Under the pieces are notes generated by a model. That model was not told where the DNA came from. It was given only the letters and a program-made list of their open reading frames with translations, and made no database searches. The position numbers and the translations under genes were made by a program. This document shows positions 1 through 9,488 of a stretch of 64,000 nucleotides of DNA, piece after piece; the stretch's first letter is position 1, and each line of letters opens with the position of its first letter. Source of the DNA: Colwellia sp. TT2012 (GTDB lineage Bacteria > Pseudomonadota > Gammaproteobacteria > Enterobacterales > Alteromonadaceae); assembly GCF_001440345.1 (NCBI RefSeq), contig NZ_LJYX01000021.1, positions 186,001 to 250,000 on the forward strand, in the 5' to 3' direction.

Positions 1-1020
1 AATGTTGCCCCTAGAGGCACGACCCAAGGTGATTACTTTCAAACAGAGCCGGGTTTATATGATGATTGGGCCATTGAATATGGTTATTCCATTGCTCTTG
101 ATGACTCAATAGAAGAAGCCGAACGCTTAGCAACAATATTAGCGCGCTCAAATGAAAAGGGTTTAGCTTTTGGTAATGATGCCGATGATATGCGCGCCCC
201 AGGTCGTCATATAGATCCACGTATTATGACCAGCGATTTATCATCTAACCCTGTTGCTTACGCCAGCGATCGTATGGCTTTAATCCAAAGTTTACTTAGC
301 GAGCTAAAAGATAAAACACTTATTGACGGTCAGTCACATCAGCAGTTATTAATTTCAGTCAATTCACTTTTTGGTCAATATCGACGCCAAGCCGAGGTTA
401 TTTCACGCCAAATTGGCGGTGTTTATATTGAGCGTAACGTGGTTGATAGTAGCCAAAAACAAAGTCTGCCTTATACGCCAGTACCAAAGGAAAAACAGCA
501 AGCCGCTATGCAAGCGCTTACTAACTATGTCTTTGCCGGTGATACCTTAGCAAGCATGCAGCCTCTTTATAACTACATGCAACACCAACGCCGTGGTTTT
601 AATCATTTTGATAAAAATGAAGATCCGAAAGCGCACGATATGATCTTAAATATGCAAAAGTCGGTATTAAACCAATTACTGCATAAAAAGGTCTTAAAAC
701 GTATTTCGGATACTAGCTTGTACGGCAATGATTATTCATTAACAGCAGTACTGTCAGATTTAACTGCGGCTATTTTTGTGGCGAGTAAAAAAGCTAGCTC
801 TATTAGTCGTAACATTCAAGTAGAGTATGTCGAGCGCTTAATTGCGATTGCCGGTGTTGCTAAATCATCCGCTTACGACAACCTAGCAAAAGCTGCCGCA
901 CTAGGCCAGCTTAGCGAAATTTTGGATAATAGCTCGTCAATGAGCTTTGGTAAGAGTGTAGAAGCAAAGGCACAAGATGCTTATATCAGCTTGATGATAA
1001 ACAAAGCACTGAAAGTTTAA
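1..1020 (+). CDS. Zinc-dependent metalloprotease, C-terminal part (DUF4953/DUF5117 type)
   Basis: The reading frame is open from base 1, so this is the 3' part of a longer gene whose start lies outside the window. The visible residues include QGDYFQTEPGLYDDWAIEYGY and then LAFGNDADDMRAPGRHIDPR, which I recognise as the conserved stretch that follows the HExxH zinc site in the DUF4953 family of large exported bacterial metalloproteases. The catalytic motif itself is not in the window. The remaining 240 residues are helical and match the usual C-terminal region. The likely role is extracytoplasmic peptide or protein degradation, but the substrate is unknown. The gene ends with TAA at 1018-1020 and is followed by a strong terminator. 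Confidence 0.85.
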   Translation, partial: NVAPRGTTQGDYFQTEPGLYDDWAIEYGYSIALDDSIEEAERLATILARSNEKGLAFGNDADDMRAPGRHIDPRIMTSDLSSNPVAYASDRMALIQSLLSELKDKTLIDGQSHQQLLISVNSLFGQYRRQAEVISRQIGGVYIERNVVDSSQKQSLPYTPVPKEKQQAAMQALTNYVFAGDTLASMQPLYNYMQHQRRGFNHFDKNEDPKAHDMILNMQKSVLNQLLHKKVLKRISDTSLYGNDYSLTAVLSDLTAAIFVASKKASSISRNIQVEYVERLIAIAGVAKSSAYDNLAKAAALGQLSEILDNSSSMSFGKSVEAKAQDAYISLMINKALKV

Positions 1021-1041
1021 TTACTTAGCACTGCTAACAAC

Positions 1042-1086
1042 AAAGCCCAACAAACACGGTAAATAAAAAGTTTGTTGGGCTTTTTT
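1042..1086 (+). terminator. Rho-independent terminator of the metalloprotease gene
   Basis: A 14-bp perfect stem (1042-1055 with 1070-1083) carries a 14-nt loop and runs into six T residues. It lies 21 bases after the metalloprotease stop codon. Confidence 0.9.
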
Positions 1087-1088
1087 AT

Positions 1089-1466
1089 GGCTATTAATTT
1101 ATCGGCCAGAGTTTAGCGATAAGAACTGTCCTCAACTTGCAGGCACAAAAACGCTGGTCATTTATTGCCGGGCTTTTTATCTCTAGTTTGTCTGGCTATT
1201 AATTTATCGGCCAGAGTTTAGCGATAAGAACTGTCCTCAACTTGCAGACACAAAAACGCTCGTCATTTATTGCCGGGCTTTTTATCTCTAGTTTGTCTGG
1301 CTATTAATTTATCGGCCAGAGTTTAGCGATAAGAACTGTCCTCAACTTGCAGGCACAAAAACGCTGGTCATTTATTGCCGGGCTTTTTATCTCTAGTTTG
1401 TCTGGCTATTAATTTATCGGCCAGAGTTTAGCGATAAGAACTGTCCTCAACTTGCAGGCACAAAAA
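1089..1466. repeat. 105-bp tandem repeat, 3.6 copies
   Basis: Units start at 1089, 1194, 1299 and 1404, exactly 105 bases apart. The fourth unit stops after about 63 bases, where the rpmE terminator begins. Copies are nearly identical: the second differs by cagaca for caggca and ctcgtc for ctggtc. Each junction holds the dyad TCTGGC...GCCAGA, and each unit holds TTATCG...CGATAA. All three forward frames, and the three reverse frames, have stops within the unit, so it is not coding although 105 is a multiple of three. The unit's gggctttttat resembles the tail of the preceding terminator, which suggests local duplication. The low divergence points to recent expansion. Confidence 0.93.
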
Positions 1467-1486
1467 AAGCGCCAGAGGCGCTTTTT
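1462..1486 (-). terminator. Rho-independent terminator of rpmE
   Basis: The stem AAAGCGCC / GGCGCTTT has an AGA loop and is flanked by A and T runs on both sides. On the minus strand it lies 24 bases beyond the rpmE stop. It could also act on the plus strand. Confidence 0.85.
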
Positions 1487-1510
1487 ACGTTTATTGCAAA
1501 TACGCAGAAT

Positions 1511-1723
1511 TTACTTCTTGCTAAGTGCACCAAAACGTTTGTTGAATTTATCAACACGACCACCGCTCTCGGCAGATTTTTGCTTACCAGTGTAGAATGG
1601 GTGACAAGCAGAACATACGTCAAGGTGAATATTTTTACTTAAAGTAGAACGCGTTGTTATCACATTACCACAAGAACAATTTGCAGTGAACTCAGTGTAC
1701 TTAGGATGAATACCGTCTTTCAT
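1511..1723 (-). CDS. rpmE: 50S ribosomal protein L31, zinc-binding (C+) form
   Basis: This 70-residue protein is a component of the large ribosomal subunit. It starts [12 protein letters not shown] and has the four zinc-ligand cysteines of the C+ type at C16, C18, C37 and C40 (CSC and CSAC), so it is RpmE and not the zinc-free paralogue YkgM. I chose the ATG at 1721-1723 because GAGG sits 5-6 bases upstream and the length matches the family. An in-frame upstream start would add 14 unrelated residues. The gene is divergent from priA, the usual gammaproteobacterial order. Confidence 0.97.
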   Translation of the reverse strand: MKDGIHPKYTEFTANCSCGNVITTRSTLSKNIHLDVCSACHPFYTGKQKSAESGGRVDKFNKRFGALSKK

Positions 1724-1781
1724 GGGGACCTCTATCTCTTTATGAGAATTTGGGCGCATCGCCACTCAGCCATTTCCTGTT

Positions 1782-1799
1782 GTCTATTTTATCATAGAC
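1782..1799 (-). promoter_or_regulatory. Dyad in the rpmE leader
   Basis: GTCTAT and ATAGAC form a perfect 6-bp inverted repeat with a 6-nt spacer, inside the roughly 110-nt untranslated leader predicted from the rpmE promoter. L31 leaders that bind their own protein are known in gammaproteobacteria. Whether this dyad is part of one is an inference. Confidence 0.35.
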
Positions 1800-1842
1800 G
1801 AAATGCTAAGCACCATACGTAGTTAAGAATTAATGGGGGCGA

Positions 1843-1871
1843 ATTGTAAAGGATAGTTTCAGTAACTTCAA
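1843..1871 (-). promoter_or_regulatory. Sigma-70 promoter of rpmE
   Basis: On the minus strand TTGAAG (1866-1871) and TACAAT (1843-1848) are separated by 17 bases, close to consensus. Transcription would start near 1836, giving a leader of about 110 bases before the rpmE ATG. Confidence 0.7.
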
Positions 1872-2006
1872 CATAAAAGAGCGTAATTCGGCTAAAAAAA
1901 GACTTATTGGCATTATTTAGTAACAAAACAATAATGTTACTTGGCAGGCTCCATTACAGCGGGCAAAATAGCCTCAACAATTACTCGCCACATCAACTCA
2001 TTAAAA

Positions 2007-4217
2007 GTGCCAGAACATTATATTCAAGTTGCTATTCCTGTGCCTATGCGGCAGTTATTTACTTATCAAGTACCAGAGGCACTCGGCTCGCCCCCGATTG
2101 AAGTCGGTGAACGGGTCGTGGTACCTTTTGGTCACCGCAAGGTTATTGGCATTGTTATTGATGAACAAGCACAATGTAATTTCGACGTCAGTCGAGTTAA
2201 AAGTATTGCTGAGCGCCTCAATGATAACTTTAATTTAAGTACACCATTAGTTAAATTTTTACAATTATGCGCTCATTACTATCACCACCCCATAGGTGAT
2301 GTTTTTCAACAAGCCTTACCTATACTGCTGCGAAAAATAGAAAACATTACCTTAAGTCCACCCATGGTATGGCTAGCAGAATCGCGAGAGGAAAAGGCTA
2401 ATGACATACTGGCTAAATTAGCCAAAAAAGCCGCTAAACAGTATGCTTTATATCAAATAATACAGAGCCACCATGGTATCAGCTGGGTAGAACTTCGCAT
2501 GTTAGGCTATAATAAAGCCCAGTTAAATGCCCTACAGAGCAAAGGTTTAATCATTGAGCAAGAACAAATTGCTAGCCAATATTCTTGGCATAAGGATACC
2601 CTAAACAAAGCTGACAAGTTACGACTTTCCAGTGAACAAGCCATCATTGTCAGTGCCATTCATAACGCCTTAACACAGTTTTCTTGTCACTTGATTGATG
2701 GGGTTACCGGCAGTGGCAAAACCGAAGTATATTTACAAGCAATGGAAGCTGTACTTGCTAATAACAAACAAGTATTAGTGATAGTCCCTGAGATTGGTTT
2801 AACACCACAAACGCTAAGTCGCTTTGAACAACGCTTTAACGTGCCTATTGCTCTACACCATTCAGGGCTAAACGATAAAGAACGTTTAGCCACTTGGTTA
2901 AGTGCTCAGCAAGGCAGTGCGGCCATTGTTATTGGCACGCGATCGGCAATTTTTACCCCCCTGCACCGTCTAGGCTTGATCATTATCGATGAAGAACATG
3001 ACTCGTCATTAAAACAGCAAGACAGTTTTCGCTATCATGGTAGGGATATGGCCATCCTTCGTGCCAGACAGCTAGATATTCCTATTGTATTGGGTAGTGC
3101 TACGCCAAGTTTTGAATCGCTACAAAATGCCTTGTCAGGAAAATATCGCTACCATCAATTGCTCAATCGAGCCGGTAAAAGTAATAAGGCTAAAATAGCG
3201 CTTATTGATATGAATCATCAGCAAGTTGAATATGGTTTATCCGGCACACTTAAATATGAAATAAAACAAACCTTAGCGCGCGGTGAGCAAGTACTATTAT
3301 TTTTGAACCGACGTGGCTATGCGCCTGCTATCAACTGTCAAGAATGTCATTGGCTAGCTGAGTGTCAGCGATGTGATAAACCCTACACTTTACACCAAAA
3401 ACAGCAGCTACTTATTTGCCACCATTGTGGTAGTCAAAAGCGTATACCTCCTCAGTGCCCTAGTTGTGGCAGTGTTCGCATCGCGCCATTAGGTCAAGGT
3501 ACCGAGCAATTAGAATCTCGCTTAGAGGAGTTGTTTCCTGATACGTCTATCGTGCGTATTGACCGTGATAGCACCCGAAAAAAAGGTGAACTAGCCAAAT
3601 TACTGCAGGAAGTCATCGATAAAAAACATCAGCTGCTGGTTGGCACACAAATGCTGGCCAAAGGCCATCATTTCCCCGATGTGACTCTAGTGGCGGTACT
3701 CGATGTTGATGGTGCTTTATTTAGTTTTGATTTTCGTGCCAGCGAGCAAATGGCGCAACTACTGATACAAGTAGCAGGACGAGCTGGCCGCGCCAGTAAA
3801 CCTGGCAAAGTATTGGTGCAAAGTAATTATGTTGATCACCCCTTATTGCAAGATTTGGTGCATAATGGTTATCATCACTTTGCCCACCAAGCACTCACCG
3901 AAAGAAAACAAGCGCTACTGCCACCTTTTACTTTCCAAGCATTATTACGTGCCGATGCAAATTACCCTTCGTACCCAGAAAAGTTTTTACGTGCGCTTAC
4001 CCAGCAGCCATTAGCGGGTTGTGAGTTTGCCGGCCCAGTACCGGCGGCAATGGAGAAAAAAGCCGGTAAATTTCGTTACCACTTAATCATTCAAGCTAAA
4101 TCCCGAAAAGATTTGCACCGTGCAATTTTGCAACTCCTTAGCCAGATACCTAACAATGAATGGCAAGGCAAGGTACGCTGGAGTTTAGATATCGATCCAA
4201 TCGATTTAAATTGGTAA
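2007..4217 (+). CDS. priA: Primosomal replication restart helicase PriA
   Basis: PriA recognises stalled forks and reloads the replicative helicase. The protein begins with the 3'-binding domain (YIQVAIPVPMRQLFTYQVPE). It then has Walker A (GVTGSGKTE, about residue 232), the DEEH box (IIDEEHDSS, about 328), paired zinc cysteines (CQEC, CQRC, CHHC, CPSC, about 445-490) and helicase motifs V/VI (GTQMLAKGHHFPDV, QVAGRAGRA). I prefer the GTG at 2007 because it aligns with the family N-terminus and gives 736 residues, close to the E. coli length. An ATG at 1941 would add 22 unrelated residues. There is no clear ribosome site at either start, so the start is uncertain while the gene is certain. Confidence 0.96.
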   Translation: MPEHYIQVAIPVPMRQLFTYQVPEALGSPPIEVGERVVVPFGHRKVIGIVIDEQAQCNFDVSRVKSIAERLNDNFNLSTPLVKFLQLCAHYYHHPIGDVFQQALPILLRKIENITLSPPMVWLAESREEKANDILAKLAKKAAKQYALYQIIQSHHGISWVELRMLGYNKAQLNALQSKGLIIEQEQIASQYSWHKDTLNKADKLRLSSEQAIIVSAIHNALTQFSCHLIDGVTGSGKTEVYLQAMEAVLANNKQVLVIVPEIGLTPQTLSRFEQRFNVPIALHHSGLNDKERLATWLSAQQGSAAIVIGTRSAIFTPLHRLGLIIIDEEHDSSLKQQDSFRYHGRDMAILRARQLDIPIVLGSATPSFESLQNALSGKYRYHQLLNRAGKSNKAKIALIDMNHQQVEYGLSGTLKYEIKQTLARGEQVLLFLNRRGYAPAINCQECHWLAECQRCDKPYTLHQKQQLLICHHCGSQKRIPPQCPSCGSVRIAPLGQGTEQLESRLEELFPDTSIVRIDRDSTRKKGELAKLLQEVIDKKHQLLVGTQMLAKGHHFPDVTLVAVLDVDGALFSFDFRASEQMAQLLIQVAGRAGRASKPGKVLVQSNYVDHPLLQDLVHNGYHHFAHQALTERKQALLPPFTFQALLRADANYPSYPEKFLRALTQQPLAGCEFAGPVPAAMEKKAGKFRYHLIIQAKSRKDLHRAILQLLSQIPNNEWQGKVRWSLDIDPIDLNW

Positions 4218-4341
4218 CGGCCATAGAGCAATTTTCATAAGTAAAGTAATCACTTACTCTATGGAATGGTATTAATCATGTTTTTTACTGTCAGCTCGGT
4301 TACACTAGCTAAAATTTTCCTCTAGTAACCCTCCCCTTTTC

Positions 4342-4917
4342 ATGGCTAATCAAGATTATGTTTCCCGCACGCCTGCAAAAAATAAAAAAAAACCCCGTAA
4401 CGGTAAAAGAGCAGCAAAAAACGCCAACGTACTAACACTAAAAACTAAACTAGCCAGCTTAATATTAGTGATATTAATTGGCGCGTTTTCTTATGGTTTA
4501 TGGTCGTTAAAGACAGATCCTAGCACTAAAACACCCTTAGTAGAGTCCGTTAAAACAGTGCCAGCTCAAAAGGCAATAAACAAAAGTACAGCGTTACCTG
4601 AGCCACCTAAAGAAAAGTGGACTTATGTTAAAAATTTAGCAAGCAAAGAAATTGAAGTCGGTGAATATAAGGTGGTCGAAAAAGGCCCTTATAAAATGCA
4701 GTGCGGTTCATTTAGAACACAAAAGCAAGCTGAAACATTAAAAGCAAGAATTGCCTTTACTGGACTCGAAGCACAAGTCAAAAGTGTTACTGGAAAGAAT
4801 GGCCTCTGGCATAAAGTTTTCTTAGGTCCCTACCCCCGTAAACGCCTTGCAGAAAAAGATAAACATAAGCTTAAACGCAACAATATAAATTATTGTCAAA
4901 TATGGTTGTGGCGATAA
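4342..4917 (+). CDS. ftsN: SPOR-domain cell-division protein, FtsN-like
   Basis: This 191-residue protein has a basic cytoplasmic tail (KNKKKPRNGKRAAKN), one membrane segment at about 34-52, a low-complexity periplasmic linker and a C-terminal SPOR domain (from about 115; YKMQCGSFRTQKQAE, then HKVFLGPYP). SPOR domains bind denuded peptidoglycan at the septum. The position directly before hslVU is that of ftsN in enterobacteria, which supports FtsN or a close relative. It is shorter than E. coli FtsN (319 residues), as is common outside the enterics. The ATG at 4342 has a weak upstream site. The symbol rests on synteny plus architecture. Confidence 0.8.
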   Translation: MANQDYVSRTPAKNKKKPRNGKRAAKNANVLTLKTKLASLILVILIGAFSYGLWSLKTDPSTKTPLVESVKTVPAQKAINKSTALPEPPKEKWTYVKNLASKEIEVGEYKVVEKGPYKMQCGSFRTQKQAETLKARIAFTGLEAQVKSVTGKNGLWHKVFLGPYPRKRLAEKDKHKLKRNNINYCQIWLWR

Positions 4918-4935
4918 TTAATATCTTGTCTACTC

Positions 4936-4963
4936 CTTGAAAAAACCACAAAGACCCCAATTA
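4936..4963 (+). promoter_or_regulatory. Heat-shock (sigma-32) promoter of hslVU
   Basis: CTTGAAA (4936-4942) is followed 12 bases later by CCCCAATTA (4955-4963). This is near the sigma-32 consensus CTTGAAA-N(11-16)-CCCCATnT and lies 38 bases before the hslV start. The hslVU operon is a classic sigma-32 target in E. coli. Confidence 0.8.
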
Positions 4964-5000
4964 CATTAGCATCAATGAATTGAGTTAAAATGAGGTTAAT

Positions 5001-5519
5001 GTGACTACTATTATTTCAGTAAGACGTAATGGCAAAGTGGCTATTGGCGGAGATGGTCAAGTATCACTTGGCAATACCGTAATGAAAGGCAATGCCCTAA
5101 AAGTTCGCCGTTTATATAATAACAAAGTACTGGCTGGTTTTGCTGGTGGCACCGCCGATGCATTTACTCTGTTTGAGCGTTTCGAAAGTAAATTAGAGCA
5201 ACACCAAGGTCATTTAACCAAAGCAGCAGTAGAGCTTGCTAAAGACTGGCGCAGTGATAGAGCATTAAGAAAGCTAGAAGCTTTACTTGCCGTTGCTGAT
5301 GAAACCGCCTCATTAATAATTACCGGTAATGGCGATGTTATTCAGCCCGAAAATGACCTTATCGCCATAGGTAGTGGTGGTAACTTTGCCCAATCGGCTG
5401 CCATAGCACTGTTAGAAAATACCGACTTAAGTGCCAAAGAGATAGTAGAGAAATCATTAACTATTGCTGGCAATATCTGTGTTTTTACCAACCAAGAACA
5501 CACCATAGACGAACTCTAG
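5001..5519 (+). CDS. hslV: ATP-dependent protease proteolytic subunit HslV
   Basis: HslV is the threonine peptidase of the HslVU (ClpQY) two-component protease in the cytoplasm. The 172-residue protein starts [20 protein letters not shown]. Thr2 becomes the N-terminal nucleophile after Met removal, and the GGDGQ and NTVMKGNA motifs are present. The start is GTG, with GAGG five bases upstream; E. coli hslV also uses GTG. The heat-shock promoter lies just upstream, and hslU follows after 85 bases. Confidence 0.97.
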   Translation: MTTIISVRRNGKVAIGGDGQVSLGNTVMKGNALKVRRLYNNKVLAGFAGGTADAFTLFERFESKLEQHQGHLTKAAVELAKDWRSDRALRKLEALLAVADETASLIITGNGDVIQPENDLIAIGSGGNFAQSAAIALLENTDLSAKEIVEKSLTIAGNICVFTNQEHTIDEL

Positions 5520-5604
5520 CCTTCGCTCTTGCAAAAGAGCAACCTGATTAATATGCTGCCAGAGTATGAGTCAAACACTCCTCTGGCCGTAAAGAGGAAT
5601 AAAA

Positions 5605-6936
5605 ATGTCAGATATGACCCCACGCGAAATTGTCCATGAATTAGATAGCCACATTGTTGGTCAAAGTGATGCCAAACGTGCGGTTGCCATTGCGCTGCGA
5701 AACCGCTGGCGTAGAATGCAACTTGATAAAGATTTACGTAACGAAGTTACCCCTAAAAATATTCTCATGATAGGCCCTACCGGTGTTGGCAAAACTGAAA
5801 TTGCTCGCCGTTTAGCAAAGCTTGCTCATGCACCGTTTATCAAGGTAGAAGCGACTAAGTTCACCGAAGTAGGTTATGTTGGTAAAGAAGTAGAATCTAT
5901 TATTCGTGACCTTGCCGATATGGCAATAAAGATGGTTAAAGAAAGTGAGATGGAACGTGTTAAACATCTTGCTGAAGAAGCCGCTGAAGAACGTATTTTA
6001 GATGTACTTTTACCGCCTGCTCGTGACAACTTTGGTAATGATGAAGCAAGCGAAAATACCAATACTCGTCAAATATTCCGTAAAAAACTGCGTGAAGGTA
6101 AATTAGACGATAAAGAAATTGAACTAGATTTAGCCGTTCCACAAGTTGGTGTAGAGATCATGGCACCTCCAGGCATGGAAGACATGACCTCTCAGTTACA
6201 AAGCATGTTCCAAAACATGTCTAGTGATAAAACCAATAAACGTAAACTTAAAATTAAAGATGCCTTTAAAGCTTTGCAAGAAGAAGAAGCGGCTAAAATA
6301 GTGAATCAAGATGACATCAAGCAAAAGGCTATTGAAGCGGTTGAGCAAAATGGCATTGTCTTCATCGACGAAATCGATAAAATTTGTAAACGCGCCGAGA
6401 ATTCTGGCGGCGGAGATGTTTCTCGTGAAGGTGTGCAACGAGACTTGTTACCCTTAATTGAAGGTTGTACGGTAAGCACTAAACATGGCATGATCAAAAC
6501 TGATCATATCTTATTTATCGCCTCAGGTGCCTTTCAAATGTGCAAACCTTCAGACTTGATCCCTGAGTTGCAAGGTCGTTTGCCTATTCGTGTTGAGTTA
6601 AAAGCGTTAACGGCTGACGATTTCGTGCGTATTTTAACCGAACCTTTTGCCTCGCTAACCGAACAGTATATTGCTTTACTCGGTACTGAAGGCGTGGAAG
6701 TAACCTTTACCGATGATGGTATTAAGGCTATTGCTGATGCTGCATGGCAAGTAAATGAGAGCACTGAAAACATTGGAGCACGTCGTTTACATACCATGAT
6801 GGAACGTTTGGTTGAAGATTTATCGTTTAATGCTGACCAACGTAGTGGTGAGACTATTAGCATAGACCAAGCTTATGTTAATAACATATTAAGCGATGTC
6901 ATTAAAAACGAAGATTTAAGTCGCTTTATTCTTTAA
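5605..6936 (+). CDS. hslU: ATP-dependent protease ATPase subunit HslU
   Basis: HslU is the AAA+ unfoldase that feeds substrates to HslV. The 443-residue protein has Walker A GPTGVGKT at residues 57-64, the pore loop GYVG at about 90-93, the inserted I-domain at about 110-230, Walker B VFIDEIDK at about 252, sensor and arginine-finger segments ([13 protein letters not shown]) and the C-terminal DLSRFIL tail that inserts into HslV pockets. Length is standard. The ribosome site GAGGAAT precedes the ATG. It is co-transcribed with hslV. Confidence 0.98.
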   Translation: MSDMTPREIVHELDSHIVGQSDAKRAVAIALRNRWRRMQLDKDLRNEVTPKNILMIGPTGVGKTEIARRLAKLAHAPFIKVEATKFTEVGYVGKEVESIIRDLADMAIKMVKESEMERVKHLAEEAAEERILDVLLPPARDNFGNDEASENTNTRQIFRKKLREGKLDDKEIELDLAVPQVGVEIMAPPGMEDMTSQLQSMFQNMSSDKTNKRKLKIKDAFKALQEEEAAKIVNQDDIKQKAIEAVEQNGIVFIDEIDKICKRAENSGGGDVSREGVQRDLLPLIEGCTVSTKHGMIKTDHILFIASGAFQMCKPSDLIPELQGRLPIRVELKALTADDFVRILTEPFASLTEQYIALLGTEGVEVTFTDDGIKAIADAAWQVNESTENIGARRLHTMMERLVEDLSFNADQRSGETISIDQAYVNNILSDVIKNEDLSRFIL

Positions 6937-6993
6937 TTACCAGACTATTATTAAATTAATGAAGATAACTCAAAGGTTAGATACTGTACTGTT

Positions 6994-7371
6994 ATGAATA
7001 TTACCCATTTTATTATAGATAATAACCAGCACAATCTAGCTATTGAGTTTGCTGCTAGCCAGACGATAGAGAGTGCGCTACTAAGTTTTGAATATTTGCG
7101 TATTAGCTCACCAGCAAGCTCAGCTAAAAAACTAAAAACCGGGCCTGCTGCGATTACTAGTCATAAAAAGGCGGTGCGCTTAATTAAAATTGAGAGTGTC
7201 GCAAAACATGGTTATCGCTTGATTTTCGATGATGGCCATAACGCTATCTATAGTGGGCACTATATACAAATATTAGCCGTAGAATATGATGTTCGTTGGC
7301 AGCATTATTTAACTGAGCTAAAAGCCAGTGGTCACTCCCGTGAAGCCATGATTGATATTAAACAGTTATAA
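6994..7371 (+). CDS. DUF971 domain protein (GBBH-like N-terminal fold)
   Basis: This small 125-residue protein consists of one DUF971 domain, related to the N-terminal domain of gamma-butyrobetaine hydroxylase. Typical elements are the LRISSPASSA-like and VRLIKIESVAKHGYRLIFDDGH segments and the aromatic YDVRWQHYL near the end. The biochemical role of stand-alone members is not established. It follows hslU by 57 bases on the same strand, a common arrangement in gammaproteobacteria, so it may be read through from the hslVU transcript. It is closed by a strong terminator. Confidence 0.85.
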   Translation: MNITHFIIDNNQHNLAIEFAASQTIESALLSFEYLRISSPASSAKKLKTGPAAITSHKKAVRLIKIESVAKHGYRLIFDDGHNAIYSGHYIQILAVEYDVRWQHYLTELKASGHSREAMIDIKQL

Positions 7372-7420
7372 AGTAAATGGCTTAATCTATACAATTCGGA
7401 GCTTATGTTTTAAGCCCGAT

Positions 7421-7458
7421 AAAAATGCCCTGACGCCAAACAGTCAGGGCATTTTTAT
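7421..7458. terminator. Bidirectional terminator between the DUF971 gene and the chemoreceptor gene
   Basis: A perfect 14-bp stem (7421-7434 with 7443-7456) with an 8-nt loop starts in five A and ends in five T. It can therefore serve both converging genes. Confidence 0.92.
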
Positions 7459-7480
7459 TTAAGTCGTATAGTGGCGTGAG

Positions 7481-9340
7481 CTATACAGTAAATCGGCTGA
7501 CTTCTTTAGTTAGCACTTGCGCCTGCTTGGACAACTCTTCACTCATATGCTCATTTTGCTTAGCTGACTCTCCGGATTTTTCGGTAACATCTCTGATCAT
7601 CACTACGTGTTGGTTAACTTCTGAGGCAACGGTACTTTGCTCTTGAATAGCCGTAGCAATAGCGCTGTTCATATCCATAATCAAAGCGACATCTTGGGTT
7701 ATTTCATCTAACATAGCACCAGCAGAGCTTGCTTGCTCGGCACTCTCTTCTCCTTGGCTTCGACACTCCGCCATTAACAAAACAATCTCTTGAGTACGTT
7801 TTTGTAATAAACTAATAATGGTTTCAATTTCTTGAGTCGAGTCTTGTGTTCTACTCGCTAGCGTTCTTACTTCATCAGCGACCACGGCAAAACCTCGACC
7901 CTGCTCTCCTGCTCTTGCCGCTTCAATGGCTGCGTTTAACGCAAGCAAGTTAGTTTGCTCGGCAATGCCACGAATAACACCTAAGACCGAGGCAATCGTG
8001 ATACTTTCTTTTTCTAACTCTTTGACCACATTTTCTGAGTCTAAAAGTTTTGCGGAAAGCTGACCGATTCTATCTATGGTTTGCTCTACTCCTGCCTTAC
8101 CTTTCTCAGCATTATTATTTGTGATCTCTGCTTTATGAGCGGCTTCTCGAGTGTTAGTCGCAATTTCATCAATAGTTGCCACCATTTCGGTGACGGCGGT
8201 TGCCACAAGATCAGTTTGTTGCATTTGGGTTTCCACGCCTTCATTAGCATTGTAGATATTTTCAGCCAAGCTGCCCGTTGCAGAATTAAGGGTATTTACT
8301 GAGTGATTAACTTCCACAATAAGTGAACGGAAGTTGGTTAACATGTGGCTAAATACCTCGGCCATATCCGATAATTCATCGCCACCACTAACGTCAACTT
8401 CAGTGGTTAAATCATTACTTTGAGCAACTTTATTCATGGTGGTTTGTAAGTTATTAATGCGTCCTAAAATACTCGTCCCTATAAACCAAGCACTTGCTAA
8501 AGCGATCACAAGTACCGCACTAAAAAGGCTATATGCCAGCGTATTAACAAAAATAATATTTTCTTTTACAATAACGTCGCTAATATTAACTACCCGTAAA
8601 AGCTCATTATCTACTTTATGTACCATATTACGCATTTTACCCATAGTGCCCATATCTTTATCATAACCAAGCTCTTTTTGGACGGCCACTAAGTTTAAGA
8701 AAGCACTTTGGTATACTTTAATTAACTTACTAACGGCTTGCCTTTTAGCTGATGAAAAATCACTGATTTGCACACTTGCTAGTAGTTTACTAACATTGCT
8801 TTGCAGCTTATCGACATATTCATCATCAAGTCGTAACATAAAATCCTTTTCATTACGCCTTAGCTGTAACATTTCACTGCGCAAACGATAGTTATTTTTC
8901 CCAATTAGGCTTTCAACGTCATGAACCGCTGTGCGAAGTTCTCCATATAAGCCGCCTTTGGCATTTAAGCCTATTTTCTTTTGTAAAGAAACTAGGCTAT
9001 TAAACTGAACTTGATACTGAGCTAGAATACCCTCCATGCTGGTAATTTCAGGTACGGATAAACCAACCTCAGTAAAACCTTCTGCTAAGGCAGTGATCTG
9101 CTGTTGTACCTTGCCTATTTTTTTATTAAATTTTTCAGAATATTTTAAATCCTTACGGGAAATAAAATCTTTTTCATCTCGCCTCAACTCTAAGACTGAA
9201 GTTTTAATATTACCAATGTGATTTGCTATAGTTATATCGTGTTGTAACGATGAGCTTGCGTAGTTTAATAACACTAACATTAGGCTCATTGCGAGTACTA
9301 ATATTGTGGTATTGGCGATTAGTTTATGTTTTATAAGCAT
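7481..9340 (-). CDS. Methyl-accepting chemotaxis protein with HBM sensor domain
   Basis: This is an inner-membrane chemoreceptor of 619 residues. A first membrane helix lies at about 8-27. The periplasmic domain has two copies of the motif LRR(D/N)EKDF (ELRRDEKDF and QLRRNEKDF), typical of the helical bimodular sensor found in McpS-type receptors for organic acids. A second membrane helix (about 270-293) is followed by HAMP and the signalling domain, whose hairpin tip reads [20 protein letters not shown] (about 458-480). There is no C-terminal NWETF pentapeptide. The ligand cannot be read from the sequence. The gene has a long leader with a strong hairpin (see 9429-9488) and lies downstream of a GGDEF/EAL gene on the same strand. 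Confidence 0.95.
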   Translation of the reverse strand: MLIKHKLIANTTILVLAMSLMLVLLNYASSSLQHDITIANHIGNIKTSVLELRRDEKDFISRKDLKYSEKFNKKIGKVQQQITALAEGFTEVGLSVPEITSMEGILAQYQVQFNSLVSLQKKIGLNAKGGLYGELRTAVHDVESLIGKNNYRLRSEMLQLRRNEKDFMLRLDDEYVDKLQSNVSKLLASVQISDFSSAKRQAVSKLIKVYQSAFLNLVAVQKELGYDKDMGTMGKMRNMVHKVDNELLRVVNISDVIVKENIIFVNTLAYSLFSAVLVIALASAWFIGTSILGRINNLQTTMNKVAQSNDLTTEVDVSGGDELSDMAEVFSHMLTNFRSLIVEVNHSVNTLNSATGSLAENIYNANEGVETQMQQTDLVATAVTEMVATIDEIATNTREAAHKAEITNNNAEKGKAGVEQTIDRIGQLSAKLLDSENVVKELEKESITIASVLGVIRGIAEQTNLLALNAAIEAARAGEQGRGFAVVADEVRTLASRTQDSTQEIETIISLLQKRTQEIVLLMAECRSQGEESAEQASSAGAMLDEITQDVALIMDMNSAIATAIQEQSTVASEVNQHVVMIRDVTEKSGESAKQNEHMSEELSKQAQVLTKEVSRFTV

Positions 9341-9428
9341 AGATTTTAACCTTAAAAATGAACTTAAATAGAAAAAAAAGAACGAAAAGTGTACTTATCC
9401 AGAAGCAATTTTCAGCTTACCTAGGAGC

Positions 9429-9488
9429 AAAAAGTCACCTCCCACGATAACAATACAAAACACAGGGTGGTAAAAGGAGGTGTTACTT
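9429..9488 (-). terminator. Hairpin with T-run upstream of the chemoreceptor gene (terminator or attenuator)
   Basis: On the minus strand CACCTCC pairs with GGAGGTG, extended by AAGT/ACTT past a 2-nt bulge, and runs into five T. The loop is long, about 33 nt. It could be the terminator of the GGDEF/EAL gene at 9671 or a leader attenuator of the chemoreceptor gene. The rest of the 330-base gap (9341-9670) holds no gene. Two TATACT hexamers at about 9507-9532 on the minus strand are candidate -10 elements. Confidence 0.5.

Noticed and set aside
1089..1466. The 105-bp repeats as integron attC sites or a CRISPR array
   Set aside because: There are no GTTRRRY core sites and no cassette genes between copies. 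The copies are directly joined with no variable spacers, so neither model fits.
6196..6863. Several open frames on the minus strand inside hslU
   Set aside because: They are antisense to a fully conserved gene and have no recognisable product.
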